Assembly: GCF_001642475.1 (NCBI RefSeq)
Contig: NW_019173955.1
Coordinates: 248,001-312,000, forward strand
DNA from: Fonsecaea monophora
Lineage: Eukaryota; Ascomycota; Eurotiomycetes; Chaetothyriales; Herpotrichiellaceae
DNA length: 64,000 nt
Direction of reading: 5' to 3'
Shown here piece by piece: positions 43,831-54,405 of the stretch (positions are counted from its first letter, which is position 1; every line of letters begins with the position of its first letter). Made by a program: the position numbers and the translations under genes. The notes beneath the pieces are model-generated. The model was not told where the DNA came from. It worked only from the letters and a program-made list of their open reading frames with translations, and ran no database searches.

Positions 43831-44592
43831 ATGAAGAATCTCACGATCGTTGACATACAGTGTGATGGCCCAGACATTGTGTTTCTTTCCGCTTCGCGCC
43901 GCACAGTCTTACGTCGAGGCAACGTGGTCATCAAATCCGGATCCAGCATCAGAAGGGAGGAGGCGGATACTCTTCGCTTTGTTCGCCAGAATACGTCGGT
44001 GCCTGTGCCAGAGGTATATGACGACTATCCTCAATCCGACGGTACTCACGTCATTGTCATGGAATACGTCGAGGGCGAACCACTGTCCGAACTGTGGCCG
44101 ACCCTCTCAAACGAGGAGAAACTGGAAATTAGCGGACAGCTACGAGAGATCCTCGGTAATCTACGAGAGAAGAGAGGCAATTATATAGGAGGTATCGGAG
44201 GCACTGCTGCGGTTGACTCTCGGAAAACCACCCTCGTCGGTGGTCCTTTTGCGACTGAAATGCAATTCAACGACTTCCTCCAGTCTGATCTCATCAAGGC
44301 GGCACAGCGCAGATTTTCCTCGACCTTCTCCAAAGTTATGACATCGACCCACAAGATCCTGCTCACCCATGGCGACATCAATCCACGGAACATCATCATT
44401 CACAACCGCCGGATCACCGCCGTTCTGGACTGGGAGAACGCCGGCTGGTATCCAGAATATTGGGAGTACGTGAAATTCTTCGGCGCTTTGGATGATTCGG
44501 ACTGGGAGACCTATACCAAGCACATCTTCCCTCAGACTTACCCGCAAGAACTTGTAAACGACCTTCTCCTGGGCCAGCTGCTCCGTCACTGA
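43831..44592 (+). CDS. Aminoglycoside-phosphotransferase-family kinase
   Basis: 253 aa from the ATG at 43831, giving MKNLTIVDIQCDGPDIVF. An upstream in-frame ATG at 43708 would add 41 residues without domain character. APH/choline-kinase-like fold: nucleotide-binding strands with VLRRGNVVIKSGSSIRREEA (the Lys/Glu pair), hinge HVIVMEYVEGEPL, catalytic loop LTHGDINPRNIII (His180-Gly-Asp182) and metal-binding VLDWENAGWYPEYWEYVK. Fungi have many such small-molecule or unknown-substrate kinases; antibiotic resistance should not be assumed. It is flanked on both sides by decayed genes, yet its own frame is intact. Confidence 0.85.
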   Translation: MKNLTIVDIQCDGPDIVFLSASRRTVLRRGNVVIKSGSSIRREEADTLRFVRQNTSVPVPEVYDDYPQSDGTHVIVMEYVEGEPLSELWPTLSNEEKLEISGQLREILGNLREKRGNYIGGIGGTAAVDSRKTTLVGGPFATEMQFNDFLQSDLIKAAQRRFSSTFSKVMTSTHKILLTHGDINPRNIIIHNRRITAVLDWENAGWYPEYWEYVKFFGALDDSDWETYTKHIFPQTYPQELVNDLLLGQLLRH

Positions 44593-44654
44593 GAAGTGCC
44601 GGGGAAACAGACATCATTCCTCAGGCGCCTCCATTATCACGTTGACCATCTTGC

Positions 44655-44930
44655 CGATCGCGGAGCTTCATTCTTCCGTGGTGATCCACGCCTTGTCAGA
44701 GACGGCCTTGAGGGCGTCGCCGACCCAGTTCTGACAGTTCCAGCCACGACGTCAAGGTCCGTGCAGGTCGTGTAATACTCGTCTTTACCGTGAGCCAGTG
44801 CTAATGTATCCGGGCTCGTTGGCCACTGCCACACCCAATACAGCGTGAACTGCGAATCAACCGATACGTCACTGGGTACGAGGACGTCAGTTTCACACCA
44901 CTATTCGTTAATAGCATCAGCCAGGTCTAC
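44655..44930 (-). pseudogene. Chimeric gene relic (DUF7492-like C-terminus and a second fragment)
   Basis: A minus frame reads VLVPSDVSVDSQFTLYWVWQ, then WPTSPDTLALAHGKDEYYTT and CTDLDVV. The TLYWVWxWPT...EYYTTCxDxDVV pattern matches the end of secreted fungal DUF7492-type proteins. From about 44745 a different frame carries the coding-like WNCQNWVGDALKAVSDKAW and ends ITTEE before TGA. That NCQNW segment resembles the C-terminus of another small fungal family. Neither has a start or an upstream body. The two are fused out of frame, so this is debris of one or two genes rather than a working CDS. Confidence 0.4.
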
Positions 44931-45028
44931 CTTGATTTCACTACATTTTGCCGCAGATGCATCTCCTATAAAACGCTTACATACACAACACTAGCGGCGT
45001 CGTCGACTCGTCCGAGCAGAGACAATAT

Positions 45029-45764
45029 ATGGATGATTTACTGAAACAAGAGCAGGGGCCTCGATGTATTAGCGTACCTGGCTTCTATAAGCGTTTTTCG
45101 GGACAATCCCTCATCTGGAAGAGAATGCCGCAGCTGTGTTCTCAAAATGCCAAGAAGGTGACGTTCCGTTGTATCGTGTGGAAACAGGCTGGAAGGGTTG
45201 GCTGAGAGGGCTTGAAAAAAGGGAGGTGCTGAAGTGGTTTTCTGACCGAGTTCTCGATTTCCTCAATTTCGCAAAAGATCTCGCTTCGGTGTCAGATACA
45301 ATACGAAGAATATTGACACGACTAAATAAGCCCGCGGTAGGCTCTACGGCTGAACGAGGGACAGGTATGTGCTTTGTGGAGAACCCGACGGTAAATGAAC
45401 TTCCTATATCTCACCGGTCGTAAATTCTTGTCCCTACAGAGCTGAAGAGTGACCCAGCCTTGGATATGGCCACTGAAAATGGCTTAACCTGGCGAGATAC
45501 GTTCGAGAGGTACTAATCATTTAGGAAACTCGTCGATTCGCATTAGGATTGACTCTATGTGGCTCGATCATGAGGTTGTGGGGGTTTGGTCGCGTTGGTA
45601 GGATTACATCAGCACAATTTGATATGAATCAAGAAGGCCTAGGGTTTGAGCCTCAGATAGGGGCAACCAGAGGTGGCCAGAAGATGAACATCCGTGGAAA
45701 ACAGGCTCGCACGCAGATGCTGTATACTATTGAAGGAAGAACAGTCCAATATGGCCCTTGAGAG
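45029..45764 (+). pseudogene. FunK1-type fungal protein kinase relic
   Basis: Pieces match the conserved N-terminal region of fungal FunK1 kinases (Pkinase_fungal). They are VPGFYKRF (about 45073-45096), then in another frame TIPHLEENAAAVFSKCQEGD, GWKGWLRGLEKREVLKWFSD, RRILTRLNKPAVGSTAERG, then SDPALDMATENGLTWRDTFE, and, in yet another frame, ETRRFALGLTLCGSIMRLWG and ITSAQFDMNQEGLGFEP. Breaks: a shift near 45096-45105, TAA at 45421-45423, TAA at 45514-45516, a further shift near 45520, and loss of the whole C-terminal kinase domain. The first TAA stands where the family has the Gln of an HWSQ-like motif, so CAA-to-TAA is likely. It is non-functional. Confidence 0.78.
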
Positions 45765-45897
45765 AGGCAGACATAGCAGTTATTCATGTATCCGATGCTT
45801 TGTCGAGACCAAGGGCAAAGGATGTAATCTGGCGGCCGTCAAATCGGCTCCTCTTGGGACGGAAAGGCGGTGACTGAGGATACCTATCTATTTCTTT

Positions 45898-46956
45898 TCA
45901 CTTCTCTAGATACTCCTCAAACCATTGCAAAGCCTGTAAGAAAGATGCTTCCTTTGCGTACAACTGCACGCGGTCCTTGAGATCTCCACGCACCGCGAAT
46001 CTGCAAGGTGAAACGGCCCCAAACTCGTTAGCTTGCCCGGCGTGTGTGTGTGTGTGTGTGTGTGCTCTAGACTCAAATTACAAAGAAGAAAAAAAGGACT
46101 CACCCGTGTGCAACCCCGCCGTACAAGTTTATCTGGTAGGGCAGGCCTGAGGATTCCAAAATCTGCTCACTTTCATGGCGCTTCTCGGGCGGGAAGACGT
46201 GGTCGTGGGCCGCCGCGGCGATGGCGAAGGGTCCTTTGATAGCTTGCAGCTCGTCCCTTGCGATCTGGCTTGGGTGTGCGCCGTAACCGACGTCGATCTT
46301 CGCTTGGTCTGGCCGCAGGAAGCGGACGACGTATTTCGCCCCGAAACAGTAGCCCACAGCGCCGATTTTCTGTCGCCCTCGGTCAGAGATCCTGCAGAAG
46401 TGGAAAGATTTTTGTATTCTCGCCCAAAAGACTTGGTTTCTCACATACTTTGCAGTGGTGCTTGAGCCGCATCTGGGACAAGCATGTCTCGACAATCGGG
46501 TCGACGGTGGACGCGTCGTGTCCAATGCCTCGGGCACTGTATCCACCTCCGAACCACTTGGGAATGTCGAGCTCGCCGAGCTGGTTCAGCTCGATTGCGT
46601 CGCCGTAGAAGAGGTCAGGCATCACGACAAAGTATCCGTTGGCAGCGAATTGGTCGGCCAACAGCTGAGAGTTGATGGAGCGGTGGCCGATTACATCGGT
46701 CAAGCTGTATTGAATTGGCGATTGCACGTCAGTGAGAGGGCGACATTGTTGCCTGGATAGGATGGGATGGGCTGGGCTGGACAGGCAGCTTTGAAAGTCG
46801 ACAATAAACTTACAAGAGAATTGCTCTCTCCGTCGACTTGTTCTCGGGGTATTTGACATAGACCTCGAAATCGCCCCATTGTTCCATTTGTCCCGTTGCT
46901 TCGCCTTCATGCTTGAAACCTTTGTAGCAGCAGGTATCCGGTCTGTTGGAGGTCAT
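45898..46956 (-). CDS. Dienelactone hydrolase family protein
   Basis: Exons 46956-46814, 46704-46449, 46369-46104 and 46000-45898 encode 255 aa, normal for the family. This is a cytosolic alpha/beta hydrolase with a Cys nucleophile, acting on enol-lactones in aromatic breakdown or on related esters. Visible features are CCYKGFKHEGEATG at the N-terminus, LTDVIGHRSINSQLLADQFA, GYFVVMPDLFYGDAIEL, the nucleophile Cys in KIGAVGYCFGAKY, the acid in AIAAAAHDHVFPPEKRHE, and the His in GGVAHGFAVRGD. Intron 3 (46001-46103) carries a (GT)n microsatellite at about 46042-46064. All junctions keep frame. The start MTSNRPDTCCY at 46956 fits the family. Confidence 0.93.
46042..46064. repeat. (GT)n microsatellite inside an intron
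   Basis: About eleven GT units on + ((AC)n on the coding strand) lie in intron 3 of the dienelactone hydrolase gene, between its donor at 46103 and acceptor at 46001. Confidence 0.9.
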
Positions 46957-47821
46957 CTTGGCCCTGTCTGGACGGAGAGTAGTCAATTGAGGACCGGTAG
47001 TGTTCTAAATGGATATGATTGCCTTTGCAAGCAGCTGACCCTCTGGTCGAGAATATTCTCCAGCGCCTGGTCTGCTTAAAAGGCATTTTGCAATTGTGGA
47101 TTTTGAGACGAAGCTGTGTGGAGGTGCGGTGACTGCAATGATGCAAACCACCACGCCTGTCTCCGATATCTCCATCCATATTTCACGGACTTTGAGATCG
47201 GAGAGTGGCTCGTATCCAAGCATCGAAGATTACAGATCCAATTCTCCCCTGATCTGGTGGATCCCACCCGATAATATAGCCATCGATGTAATTCCTCCTG
47301 GCAAAGAGTCGGTGCGCAGGGAGATCCGGGCCGTGATCTAGGTTAAAGTTCTCATCTTACAGTGAGACCTGATTGTCGAACACTGAGTTGTTTCTACTCA
47401 TACGGCGGGTCGTGTGCTTTAACATGGTGGCTGTAGACATGTCAAGGTTTTGCCCCAGAAGGGAGTCAAGGCTCGATTGGTCTTTCTTGTGGGGCGCGTT
47501 TCCACAGACCCACCTTTTTTAGACTACGCTAACCCGAATCACGGAGAAATGGTGATGGAAGGCCCGAGAGCACCTCTTCTCGTGAATTGCAGAGTACATG
47601 GAGACCGACAGCATTGCACCGAGTAGACTGCTGGCCTCATTACGACTCCTCAATCTACAACATTGCCTAAGCGTCATTTTAAGGATGATGCCTTCTCTTT
47701 TTTTATGTGTATAAAAGCTTCATGCTAAGGCAAGAAAGGATTGGTTCCAACATGCTGATGTGTTGGCGATCACTATATCATTATCCAGCAGACCTGATAC
47801 TCTTTCTTGAGGACAAGAATC
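46957..47821. promoter_or_regulatory. Divergent promoter region, hydrolase and MFS transporter
   Basis: 865 bp between the hydrolase start (leftward) and the transporter start (rightward). A consensus TATAAAAG lies at 47710-47717, about 105 bp before the transporter ATG, a plausible TATA box for an inducible gene. No other gene is seen. Confidence 0.55.
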
Positions 47822-49672
47822 ATGGCTTCAACCAAAGCTAGGGACCAAAATAACGGGGATATCGAGGCCCCGAATGCCTTCAACTCACAGCAAGGAACCC
47901 TGCAAACACCTAACCAACTGAATCTGCCCGAGGACGAGGCAGCATCACAGAACGGGCCTTCCGAGAAATCAGGAGACCGACGAAAAGAACACTTATTGAA
48001 AAGGGATGTGCTCCCGGAGCAGGACCTTGATCAAGGTATCGTCGGATGGGAAGGGCAAGATGATCCAGAGAATCCACGGAATTACGCCCCATTGCGAAAA
48101 TGGACCGTTCTAGCTCTCGTGAGCTCAATGACATTGATCAGGTGAGCATAGACGTTCAGAGATACTTGCGCCTCTGATTGAATGCTCAAAGTTTACAGTC
48201 CGTTTGCGTCTTCGGTTTTCGCACCTGCCGTTCGATTTGCCGATGCCGACTTCAACAACACTTCAACCATCCTGAGCACTTTCGTGGTCTCAGCATACGT
48301 CCTTGGCTACGCGGTATCGTTCTCCAATCTGGATGCCTCCTGTTTCCGTCTATGTCTGACAGTTCTCTCTATAGATTGGCCCACTCTTTCTCTCACCTCT
48401 CAGTGAGATATATGGTCGACGCATCGTCTTGAATATAGCATCGCTTCATTTCGTGGTGTGGCAGATTGGCTGCGCTCTGGCTCCCAATATCTCATCACTG
48501 ATCGTCTTCCGATTGCTCACGGGCATGGGTGGGTCTGCTTGCTTGACTATTGGCGGTGGCACGATAGCGGACATGTTCGAGAAGGAACAGCGTGGCCTGG
48601 CCATGTCCATCTTTACCGCTGGGCCACTCTTTGGCCCTGTCCTCGGTCCTATTTGTGGGGGCTTCATAGCGCAAGGCGCAGGATGGAGATGGGTAAAGTT
48701 CTCTGATCAAAAATCTGTGGATGATTCTAATTTGTCTTCCCCTTGCAGGTCTTTTGGACTCTCTTGATCGTTGCAGGTACTTGTACTGGGTTCATTCTCG
48801 TTTTCTATCGCGAGACTAATCACACTGTCCTGATCCGTTACAAGACCCGTCGACTTGCAAGAGAGTTGAACCGCGACGATCTGACAAGTTGCTATGATAA
48901 AGTCTTGGGCAAACGCACCGCAAAGGCTCTCCTTGGTCGCAGTTTGATAAGGCCTCTGAGGCTGCTATTCTTGTCTCCAATTGTTGGACTATTGGCGATC
49001 TACGTTGCACTGATTTACGGCTGCCTCTACTTGCTCTTCACGACAGTCACCACTGTGTTTGAGGATGCGTATCACTGGACTCCAGACTTGACAGGTCTCG
49101 CCTATATTGGCCTCGGACTCGGTCTACTTTGCGGACAGGCTCTATTTGGTCTCACAAGCGACAAGATTATAGTCCGCCTTTCCAACGCCAACAACGGAGA
49201 ATACCAGCCCGAGATGAGATTGACAATGTGTCTGTTTTTTGCTTTCTTCGTACCCATATCCTTCTTTTGGTACGGATGGTCAATTCAAGCAAAAGTACAC
49301 TGGATTGTCCCTATCATTGGGCTCTTACCATTCGGCTTTGGAATGATTGGGATCTTCACGTCCATCCAAACGTACATTATCGACTCATATTCTCAGTACG
49401 CAGCGTCCGGGATAGCCTCAGTGACCGTGACGAGATCTTTCTTCGGCGCATTTCTTCCACTTGCGGGCCCTTCGCTATATCAGAGTCTAGGATACGGAGT
49501 AAGTCTCTTTACCGATCAACTCTTATTCCAGGCCTAACGAGTGTGCTAACATCGAATACAGTGGGGAAATTCTTTGCTGGGATTTGTTACGCTCGCTTTG
49601 ATCCCAGCACCAGTTCTCCTACACCGATATGGCGGGTTTCTGAGAGAACGTTTTCCTGTAAAATTAGAATAG
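47822..49672 (+). CDS. MFS transporter, DHA1 drug/polyamine:H+ antiporter type
   Basis: Exons 47822-48141, 48199-48313, 48375-48692, 48749-49498 and 49562-49672 encode 537 aa. It has a cytosolic N-terminal tail (about 95 residues) ending in the fungal DHA1 signature GWEGQDDPENPRNYAPLRKW, then 12 predicted membrane helices. Motifs include the loop 2-3 stretch LFLSPLSEIYGRRIVLNIAS, VFRLLTGMGGSACLTIGGGTIADMF (motif C area) and GPLFGPVLGPICGGFI. Family members (Tpo/Flr-like) export drugs, polyamines or secondary metabolites at the plasma membrane. All four introns are short and frame-confirmed. The Zn2Cys6 gene immediately downstream on the same strand may regulate it. Substrate cannot be told from sequence. 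Confidence 0.93.
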
Positions 49673-50247
49673 CAGGGGTGTCTGCAATGGGTGGCGTGGA
49701 GATGGATGGATACATTGGTAATATATCGTTTGGAGCGATTGGGTTCGCGGTGTATCTGTAAAGGCAGGTTTCTCAGGCGTTTTGGAGGTTACATAGAATG
49801 TCATTGGGTATCCCCGTGCAGTGCGGAAATAAGCAGTATTCGTGCTTAGGTGGCACCCATTAACAGCCCCCGGACTTAGCGGGCGTAATTTTTAGGCTGC
49901 AGGAGCCCCTAAAAAGTGCCTGCTCGAGGCAACTCATGAAGTCACCTGTTTGTTGAATGCGTGTGATACTTCGCCTCTCCTCTTTTCTCCCACCCAGTGA
50001 CCACGCGACCCCCTCATACATATATGCTGCACCGCTGATCCATCAATCAATATTCAATCAAATATTTTCATGCACACACCTTGCGCCATATGAGATGAGC
50101 TGCCAACCCCAGACAATCATTTGACAACACAATCACTCCCATGTTCGATCCCTCCTGTGACTGTCTGCACCCTTCGCATATTCCCACCATTCTCACGGCA
50201 TATATGGTGAAGAGGACGAAGGTCAATTAACAATCATTCGACGTGTT
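49673..50247 (+). promoter_or_regulatory. Intergenic region upstream of the Zn2Cys6 gene
   Basis: 575 bp with several ATATAT/CATATATG stretches near 50018-50030 and 50200. It contains the transporter's 3' end and the regulator's promoter. No gene is seen. Confidence 0.45.
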
Positions 50248-53110
50248 ATGCAGTCCTCCTCATACCAGGATCCTGGATCCTCGAATAATGGGGCTGGAAA
50301 CATCTCTCGGGATGACATAGATGTTGGTCGCAATAACCTTACTGACGGCGATTCGGAACAGTCGCACGACGTGCCTCTCGAGCTGAACACGAAGAAGCGC
50401 GAGGTACAAAACCTCCAACCTATCTCAAGAGCCTGCAGTTCCTGTCGAGAACGGAAGGTTAGATGCGACAGAAAGCATCCCTGCAGACATTGTGCAATCT
50501 CCTTTCAAGGTCAGCCAGAGACGACACAGTATTGTTGGCCTGCGACGATCACTAACTGCTCTAGACTGTATCTACCCAGAACCGCGTCGGAGGAAGAGAA
50601 GATACCTTCGTACCACTGAGCAGGTCGAGTCTCTCAAGACCAGGATTGAGGTTCTGGAATCATGTATCAAGAACCTCACACAACCTGCAGATCCGATGCG
50701 CATGCCATCCTCTCCAGAGCGCCAATTGGCCGGTCAGTCGAGCTTGTCCTATTCTTCTGAGCACTCTCTAGAGGACCATGATGAAGACATCTCCTGGACT
50801 GCTCCAAGATTCATTCTCACGCGACACGCAACCGAGGAAGCCGAGGACGGATTTCAGGGATACTCGGGAGACCGAGCGTTCATCCAACGGATGAGAGAAA
50901 GGATCAAAGATTGGCCAGGCGACAATGTCCGTTCACGAATTCGTCCTCCAAGGAGGCCATGTGCAAAACTATTTGAGTGTGATTACCCTCTTGCCGCAAC
51001 CGCCTGCCTTCCTCCCAGAGAGAGGGCTCGTGCCTTGGTAGATGCTGCGGTGGAGTCATATTCTCTTTTTCCCATCCTACACCGGCCGAGCTTCGATCGT
51101 TCCCTTGAATCCATTTACGCGACGACACCCAATGATTTCACGATCGAGCAGCTACGATTCCTCTCTCTTCTCTATGCAGCCCTTGCCCTAGGGTGTATGT
51201 TCATTCAGGTTGACTCTGCGGATGCCTCTCGCGAGCACGAGATCGCCGAGGGGTAAGTTCGCCACATCCTCTAGTACAACTTCTTGGGATGCTAATTTTC
51301 AGGCAGACTACAGTACTTCGCTGCCAGCCGTGCCTTTGTTGATGTTGGCGACGGAACAGATGAACAATCACTCCAAACAATGATATTCCTCATCCTTTTC
51401 ACTGTCTGCAACGCTCGTGTTGGTACCTGTTACTCATACGTGACCCATGCACTGACACTTGCCCTCCGCATGGGTCTCCATCGTTCAAAGTCTAAACACG
51501 ACGATCTAATCGAACGAGAAGTAGGCAAGAGAATATTCTGGGTCCTGAGACTCCTCGGAAGCTACTTTGCAACGGCATGTGGCATGCCCAAGCTCTTAAG
51601 CGACGAGAATGTCGACCAAGATTTGCCGATCGAAGTTAACGATGAATACATCACCAAAACATGTATTTCGCCCCAGCCTCCGGGGGAAGTGTGTTCGATA
51701 GCGGGCTTGAATGCAATCATCGCCCTTTACAAGATCTTGGAGCAGGTTGTCAGGGATATATATCCGCCTCGAGGAGTCGTCAGGACGCACGGAACACAGG
51801 CTGCAACATATCTGGTCCGCGTTGAGAAGGTCAAAGATATCGAGAGGGCTCTGAAAAGATGGATAGATAATCTGCCGTTCGGATTCCGTCTGAAGGCCCA
51901 TGTGGTTTCCAGACCTTTGCTCAGGTAAAACATCCCCTCCATACACGCGAGGAAACCCAGGATTGGCTAACCTGGCTTACTCTAGGACGCAATATCTACT
52001 CCGCATGTCGCATGCCCACGTTCAACTCTACCTCTACAGGCCTTTCCTCCATTATCTCTCCAAAGCCACTACTCAAAATGCATCATCGCCCGATCTTACT
52101 TTTCCTCCGTACGCAGCTGCCTGTGTGCAAGCGTGTCACACTATTCTGAGCCTCAGCGACGAAATGTACAACCAAGATCTCCTCCGGGGTGGATGTTTTA
52201 CTGTCTTGCACATGATCTTCGGATCTGTCGTGACACTCATGTTCATCATTCTCGATTCCCACGACTGGGAAGGGAGAGAACAGTCTTTCAAGGATATATC
52301 GATTGGTCGAAAAGCCATTGCTCTTCTCGCAAAGTGCAACAACACTGCTGAACGAGCGCAGACCATTCTGGAGGTGAGTGGATGGCTTTCCATCTCTAGG
52401 TCACAATTCGGGGGCTAACATCTCGGAAGACGATGATTTCGCTACTCCCTGTAGAATTTGCAGAGACTCGAGAACGTCTAAAGTGCCAAGGGCCACGGGA
52501 CAGTGGACTGACTACTGAAAGTTCGGCTGATGTCAACTCTTCTTCTGTGAGCTTCGGTATGAATCGTCCAGGCTTGACGGAGGTGGCCCTCGATCAAATG
52601 AGTACGGGATTACCCGTTCAAACACATTTTGGTCGGTTGATGTCGCCGGGGGGGTATTCTTTCGAGTCCAGCCAACAAATCAAAAACCATGCGTCAATAT
52701 GTCAACTATCTACAAGAGCACCTCCAGACACCCCATATACCACGATGTCAAGCGGAGATGTCGAGGGTGGGCCGCTCCCAACCTCTCTCCATCAAGGTGC
52801 GATGCGGGAAGGCCTGCAGGATCACTTCCCTCCCCCACCTGTCGTGCAGTATGCTTTGCAGGGTGGCGGTGGGGGCGACGAGAGGACTATTCCCTCGCCC
52901 TTTGGAAATGCCACCACCGCTGAATTCCTTGAGGCACAGCATTTCAACTTCTCTGCCAACTATTTCGGAGACACGTGGAGTAACGTGAATCAATTTTCGG
53001 ATCTGAACGTTTCAGATCAGGATGTCAATGGATTTCAGGTAATGGATATGCCCAGCTTATTGGGGTTTCAACAGGGTGGAGGTTTGTTCAACCTCGACTA
53101 TCTACCTTGA
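50248..53110 (+). CDS. Zn2Cys6 fungal-specific transcription factor
   Basis: Exons 50248-50509, 50565-51252, 51307-51924, 51986-52373 and 52430-53110 encode 878 aa. The zinc cluster lies at about 62-88 (CSSCRERKVRCDRKHPCRHC, six residues, Cys; spacing 2-6-5-2-6). An intron between the fifth and sixth Cys was placed by restoring it. A basic linker (PEPRRRKRRY) and a short coiled coil (EQVESLKTRIEVLESCIKNL) follow, the usual dimerisation layout. The middle has the Fungal_trans domain (YSLFPILHRPSFDRSLESIY, YSYVTHALTLALRMGLHRSK, REVGKRIFWVLRLLGSYFAT). The C-terminus is Gly/Pro/Asn-rich and acidic-hydrophobic, a likely activation region. Intron 2 has two AG acceptors four bases apart; only the second keeps frame. 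Targets are unknown; the neighbouring transporter is a candidate. Confidence 0.93.
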
Positions 53111-54405
53111 CGATCGAAGTGATTTGAAGCCTTCTGGAACCTGACCGAGATATTGCGCGGCATTTCCCAGAGTGATAGCAGAGTGCTAAGGACTGCTTTT
53201 GCACTCCAGTCCAGTCACTCCTGTGCATGTTTTTTTTGGATGCTGCGAGAATTGAAAAAGTCTTTGGGATCCAATCGCCCACTCTCGATCTAGATATCCG
53301 TATCGGCGACATCTTGCCATGTGGTCCATAGGATAAGCGACCGCGAATTTCGTTCAAATTCTGCACTGGTCTCATTGTATTTCTATGTACTCGACTGGTG
53401 GACAGGTGGGATTGTGGAGGAGTGGCCCTCGTCGACTTATCACGGAGTCGGTCAGATCATCGCTCAACTGCCACGCACTAAGGATCTCGGGAAGTACCCT
53501 TCTCTCTGGTTCGTCAACTGACAGGAGGCTTGTCTGATTTTGGCTTGGTCATCAACGCCAGTGCAGCTTTCACCAACGACCATCAATCCTGCCATAGTCC
53601 CTCTTGCAGCGGCGAATCCCCGGGCCAGATGACTCCAGCGCGAAACAACCAAGGCGGCAGTTATCCTGTTGTCCTTGTTGTGGTTCCGCATGTGGGGCAG
53701 ACTCATCGTTGTCGAAACCAGGATGAAGTAGTCGTGTGGAAGGTCAGAAAGGTGAAACGCTCCTTTGGTCAACAATGGGAATGTCAAGAATTGTGAGATC
53801 AAGGCCGACGACAGAAGCCAAGCCATGACCTCTATACCATACGCGAGAGTCTGTCGTCAATGGCATGGAAGACTTGGTGGTTATCGCTACTCCCACTCCC
53901 CCGTCACATCTTTGTGTGGCACTAACTTCCGAACGTATCGATGAAGACGAAATCCCACATTCTGAGGCAGTTCGGGACTAGCACACATACTCACTACTGA
54001 CCCTTTCGGCTTAAGAGCGAGGTTGGATGTCTATCCTCCCCACAATGCGGAGTTGACTTGTGTCGATGAAGGAACAATACTGCATACGGCCACCGACCAG
54101 TCCAATTGCCCTTTTCATCCAGATGTCGAGCTCGACCCTGGCTGTAGATAACTGAGGGGTTGATCAAAGGAAGCTCGATATGCTCCACATGTGGACGTTG
54201 AACCCTGGAAGGGCACGAAATCACCCCTGTTGCACTTTTGACCTGACATCGTGTTTGTCCTGCTAACTTTGTGGAGGGTACCCCAGGTTTAGTTGGAATC
54301 TGTGGAGTGAACAACAGGATATATGAGCCTGGGCAACCCTCCACATGAACAATTGCTGACAACGGGGGAGAGTGCATCTTTCAGCTGTCATCAAACATTA
54401 CCGCG
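53111..54405. other. Intergenic region without a recognised gene
   Basis: 1.3 kb between the regulator and the sugar transporter. Frames such as 53464-53826 (-) and 53994-54377 (-) start at non-ATG codons or look random. The last few hundred bases should be the transporter promoter. Nothing specific is seen. Confidence 0.45.

Noticed and set aside
53464..54377. Two minus-strand frames of 120-127 codons
   Set aside because: No ATG-supported domain, no neighbours on that strand, and random composition.
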